NCBI GenBank assembly: GCA_022360375.1 | Contig: JAKSCW010000372.1 | Span: 1 to 6,051, forward strand | From: Balneolales bacterium | GTDB taxonomy: Bacteria; Bacteroidota; Rhodothermia; Balneolales; Balneolaceae | Length of the DNA: 6,051 bases | Reading direction: 5' to 3' | Part shown: positions 1 to 6,051 of the stretch, piece by piece | Numbering within the stretch: the stretch's first letter is position 1 | How the letters are laid out: the number at the start of each line of letters is the position of its first letter | Translations under genes and position numbers: made by a program | The notes under the pieces: generated by a model | What the model was told of the DNA's origin: nothing | Database searches by the model: none | What the model saw: the letters and a program-made list of their open reading frames with translations, nothing else

Positions 1-240
1 CCGGATTCACAAATGTTTATGTTTGCCTATGAGCGGCTTACCGAAGAATTTGGTGAGATTGATAAAAGCGAAATCCTGATGGTTGGTGATACACTGGAAA
101 CCGATATTCTTGGTGGAAATAAATTCGGTGTAAAAACCATGCTCGTACTTTCCGGAAATACAAGAAAAGAACGGGCTCAACTGAATATTGAGTCCACCGG
201 TATTATCCCTGATTATATCTGTCATTCCATAATGAAATAA
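1..240 (+). CDS. HAD-IIA family phosphatase, C-terminal part (5' end outside window)
   Basis: Frame 1 is open from the first base to a TAA at 238-240, giving 79 visible residues; the ATG at 13 is internal, because the codons before it (PDSQ) already fit the family pattern GKPxxxMF. The motif VGDTLETDILGG (visible residues 28-39) is the HAD motif IV region, with the two acidic residues (D30, D35) that help hold Mg2+. The following GVKTMLVLSGNT matches the segment after it in the NagD / 4-nitrophenylphosphatase / phosphoglycolate phosphatase-like HAD-IIA group. Members are cytoplasmic Mg2+-dependent phosphatases acting on small phosphorylated metabolites. The motif I nucleophilic Asp, the cap domain and the motif III Lys are all upstream and cannot be checked, so substrate and activity are not assignable. 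The gene converges on the S9 peptidase gene, and a shared hairpin follows its stop directly. Confidence 0.88.
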   Translation, partial: PDSQMFMFAYERLTEEFGEIDKSEILMVGDTLETDILGGNKFGVKTMLVLSGNTRKERAQLNIESTGIIPDYICHSIMK

Positions 241-241
241 A

Positions 242-265
242 AAAAGCCTTCCGAAGAAGGCTTTT
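242..265. terminator. Bidirectional intrinsic terminator between convergent genes
   Basis: AAAAGCCTTC (242-251) and GAAGGCTTTT (256-265) form a perfect 10-bp stem around a 4-base loop. Read on the minus strand the loop is UUCG closed by C-G, the unusually stable cUUCGg tetraloop. That strand also has the longer U tract (A239-A245 on plus gives seven U). Read on the plus strand the loop is CGAA and the U tract is four. The element starts 1 base after the phosphatase stop and lies 9 bases beyond the peptidase stop, so it can serve both genes. By inference it is stronger for the minus-strand peptidase transcript. Confidence 0.9.
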
Positions 266-274
266 ACAGGTTTC

Positions 275-2722
275 TTAGTCCACGGTTGGGACTACCCGTT
301 CCAACTCTCGTTCTTCAGCATCTCTCACATAGGTGTTCATCCATTCCGTTTGTTCGTACAACATATGGAGCAGAGATTCACGAGCTACATATCCATGGCT
401 TTCATGAGGGAGCATCACCAACTTCACCGTTCCGCCTAAACCACTTACCGCGCCATACATACGCTGGCTCTGTATTGGGAATGTGCCGGAGTTATTATCT
501 ACTTCACCATGAATCAGAAGAAGCGGTTCATCAATTTTTTCCGCATTCATAAATGGAGACATCTCGAAATAGATTTCCGGTGCTTCCCAGAATGTTCGCG
601 GTTCTGCCTGGAAACCAAACGGCGTCAGCGAACGATTGTACGCCCCACTTCTGGCAATACCTGCCCGGAATATATCTGAATGGGCCAGCAAGTTGGCCGT
701 CATAAACGCACCATAACTATGGCCGCCAACTCCCACTCGTTCCGGGTCACCAACGCCCATTTTGTCAAGCTCGTCTACAATTGCCTGTCCGTTTGCAACT
801 AATTGCTCAACAAAGGTATCATTGGGTTGCTCATCTCCTTCCCCGATAATAGGCATTGATGCACCTTCTACCACCGCATAACCTTCAGTAAGCATGAAAT
901 GTGGCCCCCAGTACCCTATACTGGTAAATCTATATGGGGAAGTGGTAACCTGGCTGGCAGCATCCGCACTTTTGAATTCTCTTGGATACGCCCAAACCAG
1001 TGTAGGAAGCTTTCCATCCCGTTCTTTATCGTATCCCGGCGGAAGGAACACCGTTGCCGAAAGGTTTACTCCGTCTTCCCTTTCATACGTGATAAATTCT
1101 TTTTTAACATCTTTCAAATCCGGAGTCGGATGTTCGAAGAAAGTGATTTGCTTCATCTCGTCGTTACCAACATCTCTGAGGAAATAATTGGGTTGCTCTG
1201 TCACTGATTCTCTTCGGGTAATAACTTCCGAACCTTCTTCATCCAAAACTGCAATCAGGTTCTCATAATAAGGCGCCTGAGATCTCCAGAGTTCTTCTGT
1301 TTCACCAGACTTAAGATCAAAAGATGCCAAAAACGGCTGGTTTCCTTCCGGGGAATACCCCTGACCAGACATCAGAACTTTGGCTCCATTATCTATCGTA
1401 TGCAATACATACGTTCCAAAGTCGGTACGTTTAAACTCAGGAGACCCCGGATCGGTATAGCGGTCTTCGGTGCTGCGATCAAAAATCAATTCAACCGATT
1501 CGTTCGCGGGATTCACCATCCAGGTTCGGCCATGTCGGGTTGATCGCCAATACTCATTAGCGAGTGCAAAACCTTCCTCACTCCAGGATATACCTGAATA
1601 CCGGTACTCCAAGTCAATGATAGCAGATGGATTCCCTGAAAACGGAACTTCCTGCATAAATACACGATCCCTCTTTTCGACTTCTCTTCGCTGGTCACCA
1701 CCATCCAGAGCTTCAACCCAAACTAATGTAGCGGGTTGATCGGCTCTCCAATTGATAGAGCGGGGACCTTCATAAGTAGAGGAAAAACCGATAGGAATCT
1801 GATCCCGAAGCGGTAATTCGGCAACCATGGTTACCAAATCTCCATCACGATCCAATACCTTGGTTTCATTTGGAAACCTAAATGCCGGAACCCGGTAGGA
1901 ATATGGCCTCTTAACTTCTGTTACCAAAATGTATTGGTTGTCGGGGCTTAAACGAATAGTGGTGTAGATTCCCGGTTCAGTTAGATCAGATACTTCACCA
2001 TCCAGCGTAACTTCCACAATTCTTGATGTGAAATAATGATCGAATACATCTTCATCATGCTTATTTTGAAGTAAATCCTGGTAGGTTCTGGCCGGGGTTG
2101 CATTTCCGGTACTTTCTTCGATAGTCGGACCAGCAGGCACTACACTTTTACGTGGAGCTTCTCCCCGGTCTTCCGGAATTGCCTGGACAATCACTGATTC
2201 AGCATCGCGGCTCCATACCATTCCTGTTCCATAGGTATCGTTTACCTCCAGATCAGAAAGGCGGGCTGCTTTTCCGGTGCTGGCATTCGCCATCCAAAGT
2301 TCTGTTCGGGTACTTTGAATTACAAAAAAAGCAATATGCTTACTGTCCGGAGACCATGAAACATCGGATATTTTAGGAGACTCAGGAAGCCCGGTAATTT
2401 CGACATCCTCCCCCGATTCCAAATCGCGAACAGTAATTCCATTCAATGTTCTTGAACGCGACGGGCCTGTAACCCTTGGGTTAATTCGAATTCCCGCAAG
2501 CCGAAGTTCGGGCTGGGCAATTTCTTCGATAGAAGGCCGGCCCGGGCGATGCAATAAGGCCATTATTTCCCCATTCGGAGCGATTGAAACAAACGGAGTG
2601 GCATCGCCATCCACCAAATCAGTCATTGCCTGAGAAGGCTCCATATATCCATATTGCCCAAAACCCAAAGAAACAATACACAGGGCAATTGGAAGAGCAA
2701 GTAACAAAACTTTGTTTTTCAT
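275..2722 (-). CDS. Exported S9 family peptidase, glutamyl endopeptidase (S9D) type
   Basis: An 815-residue serine peptidase of the prolyl oligopeptidase clan. A signal peptide is visible: Lys at 2 and 4, hydrophobic run 5-19, probable signal peptidase I site after G22; no canonical lipobox. Residues about 40-520 look like the beta-propeller (e.g. ISDVSWSPDSKHIAFF near 118-133). Residues about 540-800 are the alpha/beta-hydrolase domain with nucleophile S669 in GGHSYGAF, D742 in HGEVDNN and H776 in PHESHGY. The stretches RSINWRADQP, IIGEGDE, MTANLLAH and RSGAYNR.LTPFGFQ closely resemble, from memory, plant chloroplast glutamyl endopeptidase (CGEP). That family cleaves peptides after Glu; a periplasmic or secreted peptide-degrading role is inferred here. 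The ATG start is well bounded: an in-frame TAA lies four codons upstream (2732-2734). No clear Shine-Dalgarno is seen. It lies 102 bp downstream of the gcvP reading frame on the same strand and may be co-transcribed with it. Specificity for Glu is less certain than family membership. Confidence 0.93.
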   Translation of the reverse strand: MKNKVLLLALPIALCIVSLGFGQYGYMEPSQAMTDLVDGDATPFVSIAPNGEIMALLHRPGRPSIEEIAQPELRLAGIRINPRVTGPSRSRTLNGITVRDLESGEDVEITGLPESPKISDVSWSPDSKHIAFFVIQSTRTELWMANASTGKAARLSDLEVNDTYGTGMVWSRDAESVIVQAIPEDRGEAPRKSVVPAGPTIEESTGNATPARTYQDLLQNKHDEDVFDHYFTSRIVEVTLDGEVSDLTEPGIYTTIRLSPDNQYILVTEVKRPYSYRVPAFRFPNETKVLDRDGDLVTMVAELPLRDQIPIGFSSTYEGPRSINWRADQPATLVWVEALDGGDQRREVEKRDRVFMQEVPFSGNPSAIIDLEYRYSGISWSEEGFALANEYWRSTRHGRTWMVNPANESVELIFDRSTEDRYTDPGSPEFKRTDFGTYVLHTIDNGAKVLMSGQGYSPEGNQPFLASFDLKSGETEELWRSQAPYYENLIAVLDEEGSEVITRRESVTEQPNYFLRDVGNDEMKQITFFEHPTPDLKDVKKEFITYEREDGVNLSATVFLPPGYDKERDGKLPTLVWAYPREFKSADAASQVTTSPYRFTSIGYWGPHFMLTEGYAVVEGASMPIIGEGDEQPNDTFVEQLVANGQAIVDELDKMGVGDPERVGVGGHSYGAFMTANLLAHSDIFRAGIARSGAYNRSLTPFGFQAEPRTFWEAPEIYFEMSPFMNAEKIDEPLLLIHGEVDNNSGTFPIQSQRMYGAVSGLGGTVKLVMLPHESHGYVARESLLHMLYEQTEWMNTYVRDAEERELERVVPTVD

Positions 2723-2824
2723 GGTTGTGAATTAGGTTAGCGTTGTGCCTGAATAAATCCACAAACCAAAAAACCCGCAAGAAATAAATCGTAAAAAAAG
2801 GTACGTAGCCTTAACGGAATAGTA
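2723..2824. other. Intergenic gap between gcvP and the peptidase gene
   Basis: A 102-bp non-coding stretch separating two minus-strand genes. On the minus strand it carries a run of seven T (2793-2799) preceded by only a 4-bp AAGG/CCTT stem, too weak to call a terminator. TTGGTTTG, also on the minus strand, differs by one base from the TAnnTTTG promoter box but has no clear partner at -33. No firm promoter or terminator can be assigned, so transcription of the peptidase from its own promoter or by read-through from gcvP both remain open. Confidence 0.4.
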
Positions 2825-2944
2825 CTAGTTCACTGCCTCTGTCTCATATTCACTGATTGGAATGCAGGAACAAACCAGGTTACGGTCGCCGTAGGCATCA
2901 TCAACCCGGGAAACACTTGGCCAGAATTTATTGAACCGGATATG
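2825..2944 (-). pseudogene. gcvP: Detached 39-codon C-terminal tail of gcvP, in frame after the amber
   Basis: Directly after the amber codon the same frame encodes 39 residues ending in TAG at 2825-2827. They include RFNKFWPSVSRVDDAYG and GDRNLVCSCIPISEY, the conserved C-terminus of glycine decarboxylases. Nothing in the tail looks decayed, so it was under selection until recently or still is. There is no ATG or convincing ribosome binding site to suggest separate translation of the tail; it is coding only if the amber is misread, read through or a sequencing error. The second TAG is where homologs normally end, which argues that TAG still means stop in this genome. Confidence 0.88.
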
Positions 2945-2947
2945 CTA
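2945..2947 (-). other. In-frame amber (TAG) codon inside gcvP
   Basis: On the minus strand the codons read CCA TTG TAG CAT ATC CGG. The amber takes the place of residue 924, between AFPL and HIRFNKFWP, with no shift of frame. CAG (Gln) to TAG would be a single transition and would give AFPLQHIRFNKFWP; this ancestral codon is a guess. There is no homopolymer at the site, so an indel error is unlikely, though a substitution error is possible. The base after the stop is C, which is generally a weak termination context. Confidence 0.9.
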
Positions 2948-5716
2948 CAATGGAAACGCTCCCTTTTCTGGTGAATAGGGTCGGTCCCAGGAATCAGAAA
3001 TCGTGGTTCTGATTGTATGAGGAGCATGTTTTAATACATTGCTTTCCTTATCTGCAGTTCCGTCTTCAATCTCCTGAATCTCTTTTCGAATACCGATCAT
3101 TGCCTCACAGAATCGATCCAATTCTTCTTTACTTTCACTTTCTGTGGGCTCAATCATTAACGTTCCGGCAACAGGAAAGCTCATCGTAGGAGCATGGAAC
3201 CCATAATCCATCAATCGCTTTGCCACATCTACCGATTCGATACCTGCTGTTTGCTTGAATGGACGCAGATCGATAATAAACTCATGCGCAGAACGGCCGG
3301 ATAGTCCGGTATATAAAACCGGAAAATGATCTTTTAAACGATCTTTGATATAGTTTGCATTCAAAATCGCAAATTTTGTTGCATCGGTTAATCCTTTTGA
3401 ACCCATCATCCTGATATAGGCATATGAGATGGTCAAAATACTGGCGCTTCCAAATGGGGCTGCAGAAATTGCGGTAATTCCCTGATTACCCCCCGTTTCT
3501 ATAACAGAATGCCCGGAAAGGAATGGCGTTAAATGGCTGGCTACCCCAATTGGCCCCATGCCCGGTCCGCCGCCGCCATGTGGAATACAAAAGGTTTTAT
3601 GCAAATTCAGATGGCAGACATCTGCGCCAATTTCGCCAGGAGAAGTCAGGCCAACCTGGGCGTTCATATTTGCACCATCCATGTAAACCTGCCCGCCATG
3701 CTTATGAATCAGATCACAAAAATCTTTTACTTTGTCTTCAAAAACACCATGAGTTGAGGGATAGGTAATCATTAAAGCAGCTAATCGGTCACTATATTTT
3801 TCGGCCTTTTCCCTTAAATCTTCACTCGAAATATTCCCGTGTTTATCGGTAGCTACCACCACCACCTCCATTCCAGCCATTACTGCACTGGCCGGGTTGG
3901 TTCCATGTGCAGATGATGGAATCAATGCTACATTCCGGTGATGATCTCCATTGCTTTGATGATAGGCACGAATCGTCATCAGTCCGGCATATTCACCTTG
4001 AGCACCAGAGTTCGGTTGCAAGGACACAGAATCAAATCCGGTTATCTCAGACAACCAATCAATCAATTCTTCGAACAATTGTGTATATCCTTCTGCTTGT
4101 TCTTTGGGCGCAAAGGGATGAATTTGCCCAAATTCCGGCCAGGTAACCGGTATCATTTCTGCCGTGGCATTCAACTTCATAGTACATGAGCCCAACGAAA
4201 TCATAGAATGCACCAGCGATAAATCCCGATTTTCTAACTTCTTCATGTACCGAAGCATCTCATGCTCGGTTTGATATAAATGGAAAACCGGATGATCTAA
4301 ATAAGCACTTGACCTTCTTACAGCATCAGGAATTTCCACTGTTACTGCTTTTGCTTCTGCTTCCACATCAAAATGATTAGTCGCTTCCAGGGCTTCTTCA
4401 AAAATATTTAATACCAAAGAAACATCTTCCAATTCTTTGGCTTCATCAAAAGAGATGCCAATTTTACCGCCTTCGAAATACCGGAAGTTTACCTCGAATT
4501 TTTCGGCAACTGCTTTTACACTTGTTGATGCTGTGCGAACTGTAATTGTATCGAAGAAAGTCTCTGTCAATACTTCTTCCCCCAGAGCTTCAAGTCCCAA
4601 TTTGGTGAGCTTTGTTAATCCATGAACTTTGGAAGCAATTTTCTTCAATCCTTCTGGCCCATGATAAACCCCATACATACCTGCCATCACAGCAAGTAAA
4701 ACCTGTGCGGTACAAATGTTAGAAGTTGCCTTTTCCCGCCGAATATGCTGTTCACGGGTTTGCAGGGCCATTCTATAAGCGGGATTTCCCTCAGCATCCT
4801 GAGTTACACCAATAATCCTTCCCGGGATTTGGCGTTTAAACGCATCTTTAGTTGCAAAGTAAGCGGCGTGAGGCCCCCCATAGCCCATAGGTACCCCAAA
4901 GCGCTGCGAAGTTCCAACGACCGCGTCTGCGCCCATTTCACCAGGAGGCGTGAGTAATGTCAGACTCAAAAGATCTGCGGCAACAACTACGTGAACATTA
5001 TGCTCGGCAGCAGCAGCAATTACGCTTGAATAATCAATCACCGATCCATCTGTTGCCGGATATTGAAGCAGCATTCCAAATAATTCGGGATTAGTTACAT
5101 CCAGCCCGGTATGGCTTCCAACTACAACCTTCACCCCAATAGGTTCTGCCCTTGTTTGAAGTACTTCTATAGTTTGTGGATGGCACAACTCACTTACAAA
5201 AAATGTTGTGGCCCCCTTTCGCTTGGTTCCTTTCCGTTGGCCAAGAAACATGCTCATTGCTTCAGCGGCAGCGGTACCCTCGTCTAACAGGGAGGCATTT
5301 GCAATCTCCATTCCTGTTAAATCGCTTACCAGCGTTTGAAAATTGATCAATGCTTCAAGCCTGCCTTGGGCTATCTCTGCCTGGTAAGGGGTGTAGGCGG
5401 TATACCAGGCAGGGTTCTCCAAAATATTTCTCTTAATCACATTTGGAACGTGAGTATCGTAATACCCCATCCCGATGAAGGATTTAAAGATCCTGTTTCT
5501 GGAAGCCAACTCTTTAAATTCAGATAAGAAATCTACTTCACTTTTTGCTTCCGGAAGATCAAGTTGCTCAGCAAGTCGAATTCCCTCCGGTATGGTTTCA
5601 TCAATCAGCTGATCAAGAGAATCAGCGCTGATGGTTTCAAGCATGGTTTCAATATCAGATGGGGTTGGGCCATTGTGGCGATTTGCAAAAGATTCTTTCC
5701 CAAAGTCTATACTCAT
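2945..5716 (-). CDS. gcvP: Glycine dehydrogenase (decarboxylating), P-protein; ends at in-frame amber
   Basis: PLP-dependent decarboxylase of the glycine cleavage system: it decarboxylates glycine and passes the aminomethyl group to the lipoyl arm of GcvH in the cytoplasm. The open frame gives 923 residues, in single-chain (alpha-beta fused) form. The N-terminal half shows RHNGP (13-17), GYYDTHVPNVI (84-94), the TAYTPYQAEIAQGRLE segment (106-121) and ATSNICTAQ (330-338). The C-terminal half shows SLGSCTMKLN (507-516), SSAHGTNPASA (601-611), the PLP lysine K707 in HLNLHKTF and the glycine-rich GGGGPG loop (714-719). The family is usually about 950-960 residues, and homologs continue past the AFPL where this frame stops. 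The same frame resumes after the amber codon and reaches 963 codons at 2825. The start is fixed by an in-frame TAG five codons upstream (5729-5731); a weak AGGA (5727-5730) sits 10 bases before the ATG. No gcvT or gcvH lies in the window. Active-site parts are all upstream of the stop; stability without the tail is unknown. Confidence 0.95.
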   Translation of the reverse strand: MSIDFGKESFANRHNGPTPSDIETMLETISADSLDQLIDETIPEGIRLAEQLDLPEAKSEVDFLSEFKELASRNRIFKSFIGMGYYDTHVPNVIKRNILENPAWYTAYTPYQAEIAQGRLEALINFQTLVSDLTGMEIANASLLDEGTAAAEAMSMFLGQRKGTKRKGATTFFVSELCHPQTIEVLQTRAEPIGVKVVVGSHTGLDVTNPELFGMLLQYPATDGSVIDYSSVIAAAAEHNVHVVVAADLLSLTLLTPPGEMGADAVVGTSQRFGVPMGYGGPHAAYFATKDAFKRQIPGRIIGVTQDAEGNPAYRMALQTREQHIRREKATSNICTAQVLLAVMAGMYGVYHGPEGLKKIASKVHGLTKLTKLGLEALGEEVLTETFFDTITVRTASTSVKAVAEKFEVNFRYFEGGKIGISFDEAKELEDVSLVLNIFEEALEATNHFDVEAEAKAVTVEIPDAVRRSSAYLDHPVFHLYQTEHEMLRYMKKLENRDLSLVHSMISLGSCTMKLNATAEMIPVTWPEFGQIHPFAPKEQAEGYTQLFEELIDWLSEITGFDSVSLQPNSGAQGEYAGLMTIRAYHQSNGDHHRNVALIPSSAHGTNPASAVMAGMEVVVVATDKHGNISSEDLREKAEKYSDRLAALMITYPSTHGVFEDKVKDFCDLIHKHGGQVYMDGANMNAQVGLTSPGEIGADVCHLNLHKTFCIPHGGGGPGMGPIGVASHLTPFLSGHSVIETGGNQGITAISAAPFGSASILTISYAYIRMMGSKGLTDATKFAILNANYIKDRLKDHFPVLYTGLSGRSAHEFIIDLRPFKQTAGIESVDVAKRLMDYGFHAPTMSFPVAGTLMIEPTESESKEELDRFCEAMIGIRKEIQEIEDGTADKESNVLKHAPHTIRTTISDSWDRPYSPEKGAFPL

Positions 5717-5780
5717 TGAGGTAGCGTCCTAAAATTATGTCTTAATTGTTGATGAATTGCTAACGAGTTGTGAGGTTCAA

Positions 5781-5808
5781 CAAAATGGGGTGATTACAGT
5801 TCCATTTG
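5781..5808 (-). promoter_or_regulatory. Short inverted repeat at the start of the gcvP leader
   Basis: CCATTTG (5802-5808) and CAAAATGG (5781-5788) can pair as a six-bp stem plus one pair beyond a bulged base, around a 13-base loop, at the very 5' end of the predicted gcvP leader. It could affect mRNA stability or be an operator next to the start site. The leader does not show the conserved cores of the glycine riboswitch, so I do not call one. It may be chance. Confidence 0.25.
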
Positions 5809-5813
5809 GGATG

Positions 5814-5821
5814 CAAAAGTA
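5814..5821 (-). promoter_or_regulatory. Candidate -7 promoter box (TACTTTTG) for gcvP
   Basis: The minus strand reads CCGTACTTTTGCATCC, a perfect match to TAnnTTTG, the -7 element of the primary sigma factor in Bacteroidota and relatives. The -33 position, around 5838-5841, holds an AT-rich TTTAAA rather than a clear TTTG, so only half of the promoter is convincing. It implies a transcription start near 5806-5809 and a leader of about 90 bases before the gcvP ATG. Confidence 0.6.
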
Positions 5822-5891
5822 CGGAAAAAAGGAGATTTAAATAAGCGTAAAATCACTTCCATCCCTCATATTTTCTGCTTTTATTAGGTTC

Positions 5892-5907
5892 TGAATTAAA
5901 TAATTCA
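5892..5907. repeat. AT-rich inverted repeat, possible operator
   Basis: TGAATTA (5892-5898) and TAATTCA (5901-5907) are perfect 7-bp inverted arms separated by AA. The site lies 67 bp before the start of the rightward gene and 70 bp upstream of the gcvP -7 box. Its size and symmetry suit a dimeric transcription factor, but in AT-rich DNA such a palindrome can arise by chance. Confidence 0.35.
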
Positions 5908-5973
5908 TTTTCTTTCTGCTATCTGACTGAACCACTTCGGGTTAATTTTTCAATCAAAAAACAATTCTGACCT

Positions 5974-6051
5974 ATGAATCTTTACACCGATCGTTTTTAT
6001 AAAATTTCTCTTTTTCTGTTCCTGGCTTTATCTACAACTGCTGTAGCTAAG
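5974..6051 (+). CDS. Exported protein, N-terminal signal peptide only (3' end outside window)
   Basis: An ATG at 5974 opens a frame that runs to the window edge for 26 codons. The encoded start has a short polar segment with Arg7 and Lys10, then a hydrophobic stretch (ISLFLFLALSTTAVA, 11-25) ending in AVA, a textbook signal peptidase I site, followed by Lys26. There is no cysteine, so it is not a lipoprotein by this start. An in-frame TGA at 5968-5970 rules out an earlier start. No Shine-Dalgarno is evident (TTCTGACCT precedes the ATG). The mature protein is off-window, so its function cannot be stated. It is divergent from gcvP. Confidence 0.7.
   Translation, partial: MNLYTDRFYKISLFLFLALSTTAVAK

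Larger units (their letters stand above)
5717..5973. other. Divergent intergenic region between gcvP and an exported protein gene
   Basis: A 257-bp AT-rich non-coding region that must hold the start signals for both gcvP (leftward) and the secreted-protein gene (rightward). The leftward promoter is assignable. For the rightward gene I see no full TAnnTTTG match; TAATTTTT at 5943-5950 has one mismatch but no good -33 partner. It also holds an inverted repeat at 5892-5907 and an 8-base direct repeat TTTCTGCT at 5872-5879 and 5913-5920, 41 bases apart, on either side of that inverted repeat. Confidence 0.6.

Noticed and set aside
315..326. Lipoprotein assignment or alternative-frame proteins on the plus strand across the peptidase gene
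   Set aside because: The peptidase signal region has C15 preceded by Leu (IALC), which does not fit a lipobox. The plus-strand open frames over the gene are low-complexity shadows with no domain signal.
2793..2812. Possible gcvP terminator (AAGG/CCTT stem plus seven T on the minus strand)
   Set aside because: A 4-bp stem is too short for an intrinsic terminator despite the T run.
2904..2941. Possible readthrough-stimulating hairpin just after the amber (ATCCGG with CCGGGT)
   Set aside because: Only six pairs including a U-G wobble, with a 26-base loop. This is no better than expected by chance, so it is not used as evidence for readthrough.
2830..3027. A 65-residue minus-strand open frame overlapping the end of gcvP
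   Set aside because: It is in a different frame from gcvP and has no recognisable features. The conserved gcvP tail lies in the gcvP frame itself, so neither a frameshift nor a separate gene is needed.
3523..3768. Plus-strand open frames antisense to gcvP
   Set aside because: Their translations are Cys/His/Arg-rich with no family resemblance, and they mirror the well-conserved gcvP PLP region on the other strand.
5717..5810. Glycine riboswitch in the gcvP leader
   Set aside because: The leader lacks the conserved purine-rich and GC-rich aptamer cores and is too short for the usual tandem form.

Overview
The window reads as a chromosomal housekeeping segment from a Gram-negative bacterium, probably of the Bacteroidota/Balneolota (FCB) group. 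Three things suggest this: a TAnnTTTG-type promoter box (TACTTTTG) upstream of gcvP, starts with little or no Shine-Dalgarno sequence, and a secreted S9D-type peptidase. The base composition is moderate. No mobile element, CRISPR array, tRNA or rRNA was seen.

Layout from left to right. (1) Positions 1-240, plus strand: the C-terminal 79 residues of a HAD-IIA sugar-phosphatase-like protein that begins outside the window. (2) Positions 242-265: a perfect 10-bp hairpin between two convergent genes, best explained as a bidirectional terminator. (3) Positions 275-2722, minus strand: a complete exported S9-family peptidase of the glutamyl endopeptidase (S9D) type with its catalytic Ser-Asp-His intact. 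(4) Positions 2723-2824: a 102-bp gap. (5) Positions 2825-5716, minus strand: gcvP, the single-chain glycine decarboxylase (P-protein of the glycine cleavage system). It is interrupted by one in-frame amber codon at 2945-2947, 40 codons before its apparent natural stop. (6) Positions 5717-5973: a divergent intergenic region with a good candidate gcvP promoter and an AT-rich inverted repeat. (7) Positions 5974-6051, plus strand: the first 26 codons of an exported protein, mostly a signal peptide.

The most notable observation is the gcvP amber codon. The reading frame is the same on both sides, and the 39 residues after it keep the family's conserved C-terminal pattern, including the GDRNLVCSC motif. 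The stop is therefore a recent nonsense mutation, a base-call error, or a codon that is read through. Apart from that the genes look ordinary. gcvP and the peptidase share a strand and could be co-transcribed, but their functions (one-carbon/glycine metabolism and envelope proteolysis) are not obviously linked. I found no convincing previously undescribed multi-gene system.
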